Below are positions 4,962 to 6,237 of a stretch of DNA of 6,237 nucleotides, piece by piece (positions within the stretch are counted from its first letter, which is position 1; each line of letters begins with the position of its first letter). The notes under the pieces are model-generated. The model saw nothing but the letters and a program-made list of their open reading frames with translations, was not told where the DNA came from and did not search any database. Both the position numbers and the translations under genes were made by a program. The stretch is taken from the NCBI GenBank assembly GCA_000432995.1, contig HF972651.1, positions 10,090 to 16,326 of the forward strand. The letters are read 5' to 3'. Source of the DNA: Clostridium sp. CAG:1013. GTDB taxonomy: Bacteria > Bacillota > Clostridia > Oscillospirales > Acutalibacteraceae.

Positions 4962-5201
4962 CTCGATCATCCGATACAGGTCAGAGGCCTGTTCCTTCTT
5001 TGCGTATTCCACCACGGAAAGCACTTCCGCCTTCAGGACACGCTCGCCCAACTGCACTTCCAGAACATCTCCTACTTTCACGTCGTAAGAGGCGCGGGCC
5101 TGTTTTCCATTGACCAGCACCCGTCCTGCGTCGCAGGCCTCATTGGCCACGGTACGGCGCTTGATCAAACGAGAGATTTTCAAATATTTGTCAAGTCTCA
5201 T
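4956..5201 (-). CDS. rqcP: RqcP (YabO), S4 domain ribosome-associated quality control factor
   Basis: The 81-residue protein is an S4 RNA-binding domain protein (MRLDKYLKISRLIKRR, VANEACDAGRVLVNGKQARASYDVKVGDVLEVQLG), homologous to B. subtilis RqcP and distantly to E. coli Hsp15. RqcP binds stalled 50S subunits with peptidyl-tRNA and works with RqcH to add alanine tails to incomplete proteins. Arg2 and Arg16, reported as needed in the B. subtilis protein, are both present. The ATG at 5201 follows GGAGG by 5 bases and fits the family start; an in-frame ATG at 5225 would add eight foreign residues. It lies 27 bases after the terminator that follows HU, too close for a normal promoter between them, so readthrough from HU is the likely source of its mRNA. 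Its stop overlaps the yabP promoter. Confidence 0.94.
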   Translation of the reverse strand: MRLDKYLKISRLIKRRTVANEACDAGRVLVNGKQARASYDVKVGDVLEVQLGERVLKAEVLSVVEYAKKEQASDLYRMIEE

Positions 5202-5227
5202 AGCATCCTCCACAAATTCCGGCAAAC

Positions 5228-5258
5228 AAAAAACGGACCCGGAACGCTCCGAGCCCGT
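5228..5258 (-). terminator. Rho-independent terminator between HU and rqcP
   Basis: An 11-bp stem including two wobble pairs (5233-5243 with 5248-5258) with a GCGT loop is followed by a run of six T on the minus strand (5233-5228). It starts 15 bases past the HU stop codon and ends 26 bases before the rqcP start. Confidence 0.9.
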
Positions 5259-5273
5259 CTGTATGCCACATAC

Positions 5274-5552
5274 TTACTTGTTGTTGACGGTATCCTTCAG
5301 CGCCTTGCCGGCCTTGAAAGCGGGCGCCTTGGAAGCGGGGATCTGGATCTCCTGGTTGGTACGAGGATCACGGCCGGTACGAGCGCCACGCTCGCGCACT
5401 TCGAAAGTGCCAAAGCCAACCAGCTGAACCTTGTCGCCCTTCTTCAAAGACTCGGTAATAGCATCGATCACAGCGGTGACAGCGGCGTCAGCGTCTTTCT
5501 TGGTAATTTCAGCCTTAGCGGCAACTTCCGCGATCAATTCAGACTTATTCAT
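5274..5552 (-). CDS. hup: HU family DNA-binding protein
   Basis: The 92-residue protein is a typical bacterial HU, a dimeric nucleoid protein that bends and compacts DNA. The N-terminal helices carry MNKSELIAEVAAKAEITKKDADAAV. The beta saddle has VQLVGFGTFEVRERGARTGR, and the DNA-embracing arm has RDPRTNQEIQIPASKAPAF with the intercalating proline in IPASKAP. The end FKAGKALKDTVN is the conserved last helix. The ATG at 5552 follows GGAGGT by 9 bases. It has its own sigma-A-type promoter at 5670-5698 and a strong terminator at 5228-5258, so it is probably mostly a one-gene transcript, as expected for an abundant protein. HU between a flippase gene and rqcP is an arrangement I recall from Clostridia; in B. 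subtilis the HU gene lies elsewhere. Confidence 0.97.
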   Translation of the reverse strand: MNKSELIAEVAAKAEITKKDADAAVTAVIDAITESLKKGDKVQLVGFGTFEVRERGARTGRDPRTNQEIQIPASKAPAFKAGKALKDTVNNK

Positions 5553-5663
5553 TATAGGACTACCTCCAAAAAAATTTCTGCGGCACAGGGGTTCTTTCCT
5601 TCCAAAAAAGGATCAATCACCAGAGTCCTAGGCTCTTACGGATTCCCCGCCGGATGTCATAGC
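5553..5663 (-). promoter_or_regulatory. HU 5' leader with complementarity next to the ribosome binding site
   Basis: The predicted mRNA start near 5663 gives a leader of about 110 bases. TAGGACT (5624-5630) can pair perfectly with AGTCCTA (5555-5561), which fills the spacer between GGAGGT (5562-5567) and the ATG. A small local hairpin TCCTT-TTTTGG-AAGGA lies between the arms. This could limit ribosome access, but it is a prediction by eye. Confidence 0.4.
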
Positions 5664-5669
5664 ATTGCA

Positions 5670-5698
5670 ATGATATCATATCCATCCCTGTTTTTCAA
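5670..5698 (-). promoter_or_regulatory. Sigma-A-type promoter of HU, overlapping the upstream gene's end
   Basis: The -35 box is TTGAAA (5693-5698), the spacer is 17 bases and the -10 box is TATCAT (5670-5675) preceded by TGA, an extended -10. The -35 lies within the last codons of the flippase gene. Two overlapping palindromes cover the -10 region: ATGATATCAT (5670-5679) and CATTGCAATG (5663-5672). Confidence 0.65.
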
Positions 5699-6237
5699 GC
5701 ATTTTTGCAATTTTTTGTCCGTTTGGCAAGGATTGGAGATCACGTTTTCGGATGCCTCGAAGCATCAAAAGTCCGCCAAAATAGAGGACTGCTCCCAAAA
5801 ATGTCCCAGCTAACAAACTCAGTCCTTCTCCCAACTGTCCACCAGGGAGCAACGGCCTCAGAAAATCGTAGACGAACCGCGCTCCCCCGCCGCAGACGAG
5901 AGCACATGCTAAAGGCCGGAAAAAGATGGTCACCGTGGAGAGGGATACCCCCGCAGCCTTGCGCAGGCACCGAAACTGACAAACCACCAAAAACAGATAG
6001 CATAACAAGGTTCCCACACTGGCCCCCAAAATATTCACTTCCGGGATCCCACACAAAAGCCAATTCGCCCCCAGCTTGATAGCCATGGCGGCAAGCAGCA
6101 GTTTCACTGGCAGATCCGCCCGCCCCACCGCCTGGAGCATACTTGAAAGAGGACCACTCATAGCAGCGGCGAGAGAAGCGATCCCCAGCAGTGCTAAGGA
6201 TTCAGCAATGACAGAGGTGGATTGGCCGTCGCCGTAA
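5676..6237 (-). CDS. SpoVB/YabM-like polysaccharide (lipid-linked oligosaccharide) flippase, C-terminal part
   Basis: The frame is open from the right edge (YGDGQSTSVIAESLALLGIA) to the TGA at 5676, giving 186 complete residues; the N-terminal part lies outside the window. It matches the C-terminal half of the SpoVB/YabM branch of the MOP flippase superfamily. Landmarks are SGPLSSMLQAVGRADLPVKLL, the IKLGANWLL segment, PEVNILGASVGTLLCYL and then hydrophobic segments around LVCGGGARFVY and LLAGTFLGAVLYFGGLLML. About five membrane helices are visible. Members move lipid-linked cell-wall or exopolysaccharide precursors across the membrane; SpoVB is needed for spore cortex. An internal ATG (6161) lacks a fitting ribosome binding site and splits the conserved helix, so the gene simply continues beyond the edge. 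No terminator is seen before the HU promoter. Confidence 0.88.
   Translation of the reverse strand, partial: YGDGQSTSVIAESLALLGIASLAAAMSGPLSSMLQAVGRADLPVKLLLAAMAIKLGANWLLCGIPEVNILGASVGTLLCYLFLVVCQFRCLRKAAGVSLSTVTIFFRPLACALVCGGGARFVYDFLRPLLPGGQLGEGLSLLAGTFLGAVLYFGGLLMLRGIRKRDLQSLPNGQKIAKMLEKQGWI

Noticed and set aside
1..6237. A new defence, mobile or CRISPR-like system
   Set aside because: All ten genes belong to known housekeeping or sporulation families; no repeats, transposase, integrase or nuclease genes are seen.

Overview
The window reads as a stretch of a spore-forming Bacillota chromosome, probably class Clostridia and most like the Oscillospiraceae group. This placement is inferred from gene content, moderate GC and strong AGGAGG-type ribosome binding sites; no marker gene here fixes the genus. 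Every credible gene lies on the minus strand, so the biological order runs from the right edge (6237) to the left edge (1). Ten protein genes are supported, of which two are cut by the window edges. I see no rRNA, tRNA, CRISPR array, insertion sequence or prophage gene.

Right part (6237 to 3219) is the conserved yab/divIC sporulation and division cluster known from Bacillus subtilis. It holds the C-terminal end of a SpoVB/YabM-like lipid or oligosaccharide flippase, the nucleoid protein HU, the S4-domain ribosome quality-control factor RqcP (YabO), the sporulation proteins YabP and YabQ (ATGA overlap), the divisome protein DivIC and the S1-domain protein YabR. Transcription signals are legible. 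HU has a sigma-A-type promoter overlapping the 3' end of the flippase gene and is followed by a strong hairpin terminator just before rqcP. yabPQ has a near-perfect sigma-E-type promoter overlapping the rqcP stop codon. divIC-yabR has a strong sigma-A-type promoter overlapping the yabQ stop codon and ends at a symmetrical terminator at 3177-3206. This pattern fits vegetative expression of HU, rqcP and divIC and mother-cell expression of yabPQ.

Middle part (3137 to 1579) holds a class I [4Fe-4S] fumarase (or tartrate dehydratase) alpha subunit with no beta subunit next to it. It is followed by the long-form ribosome hibernation factor HPF, which has its own extended -10 promoter, a leader of about 117 nt with two hairpins, and a terminator at 1526-1555.

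Left part (1458 to 1) holds a THUMP-domain class I RNA methyltransferase (RlmL/YpsC type) and, one base later, the N-terminal part of a RimJ/RimL-type GNAT acetyltransferase that runs off the window.

I found no clearly new system. The most interesting points are regulatory: an ATTGCAAT palindrome shared by the hpf and HU promoters, leader complementarity next to the HU ribosome binding site, and the terminator between HU and rqcP that leaves rqcP without a visible promoter. The unpaired fumarase alpha subunit is also worth checking.
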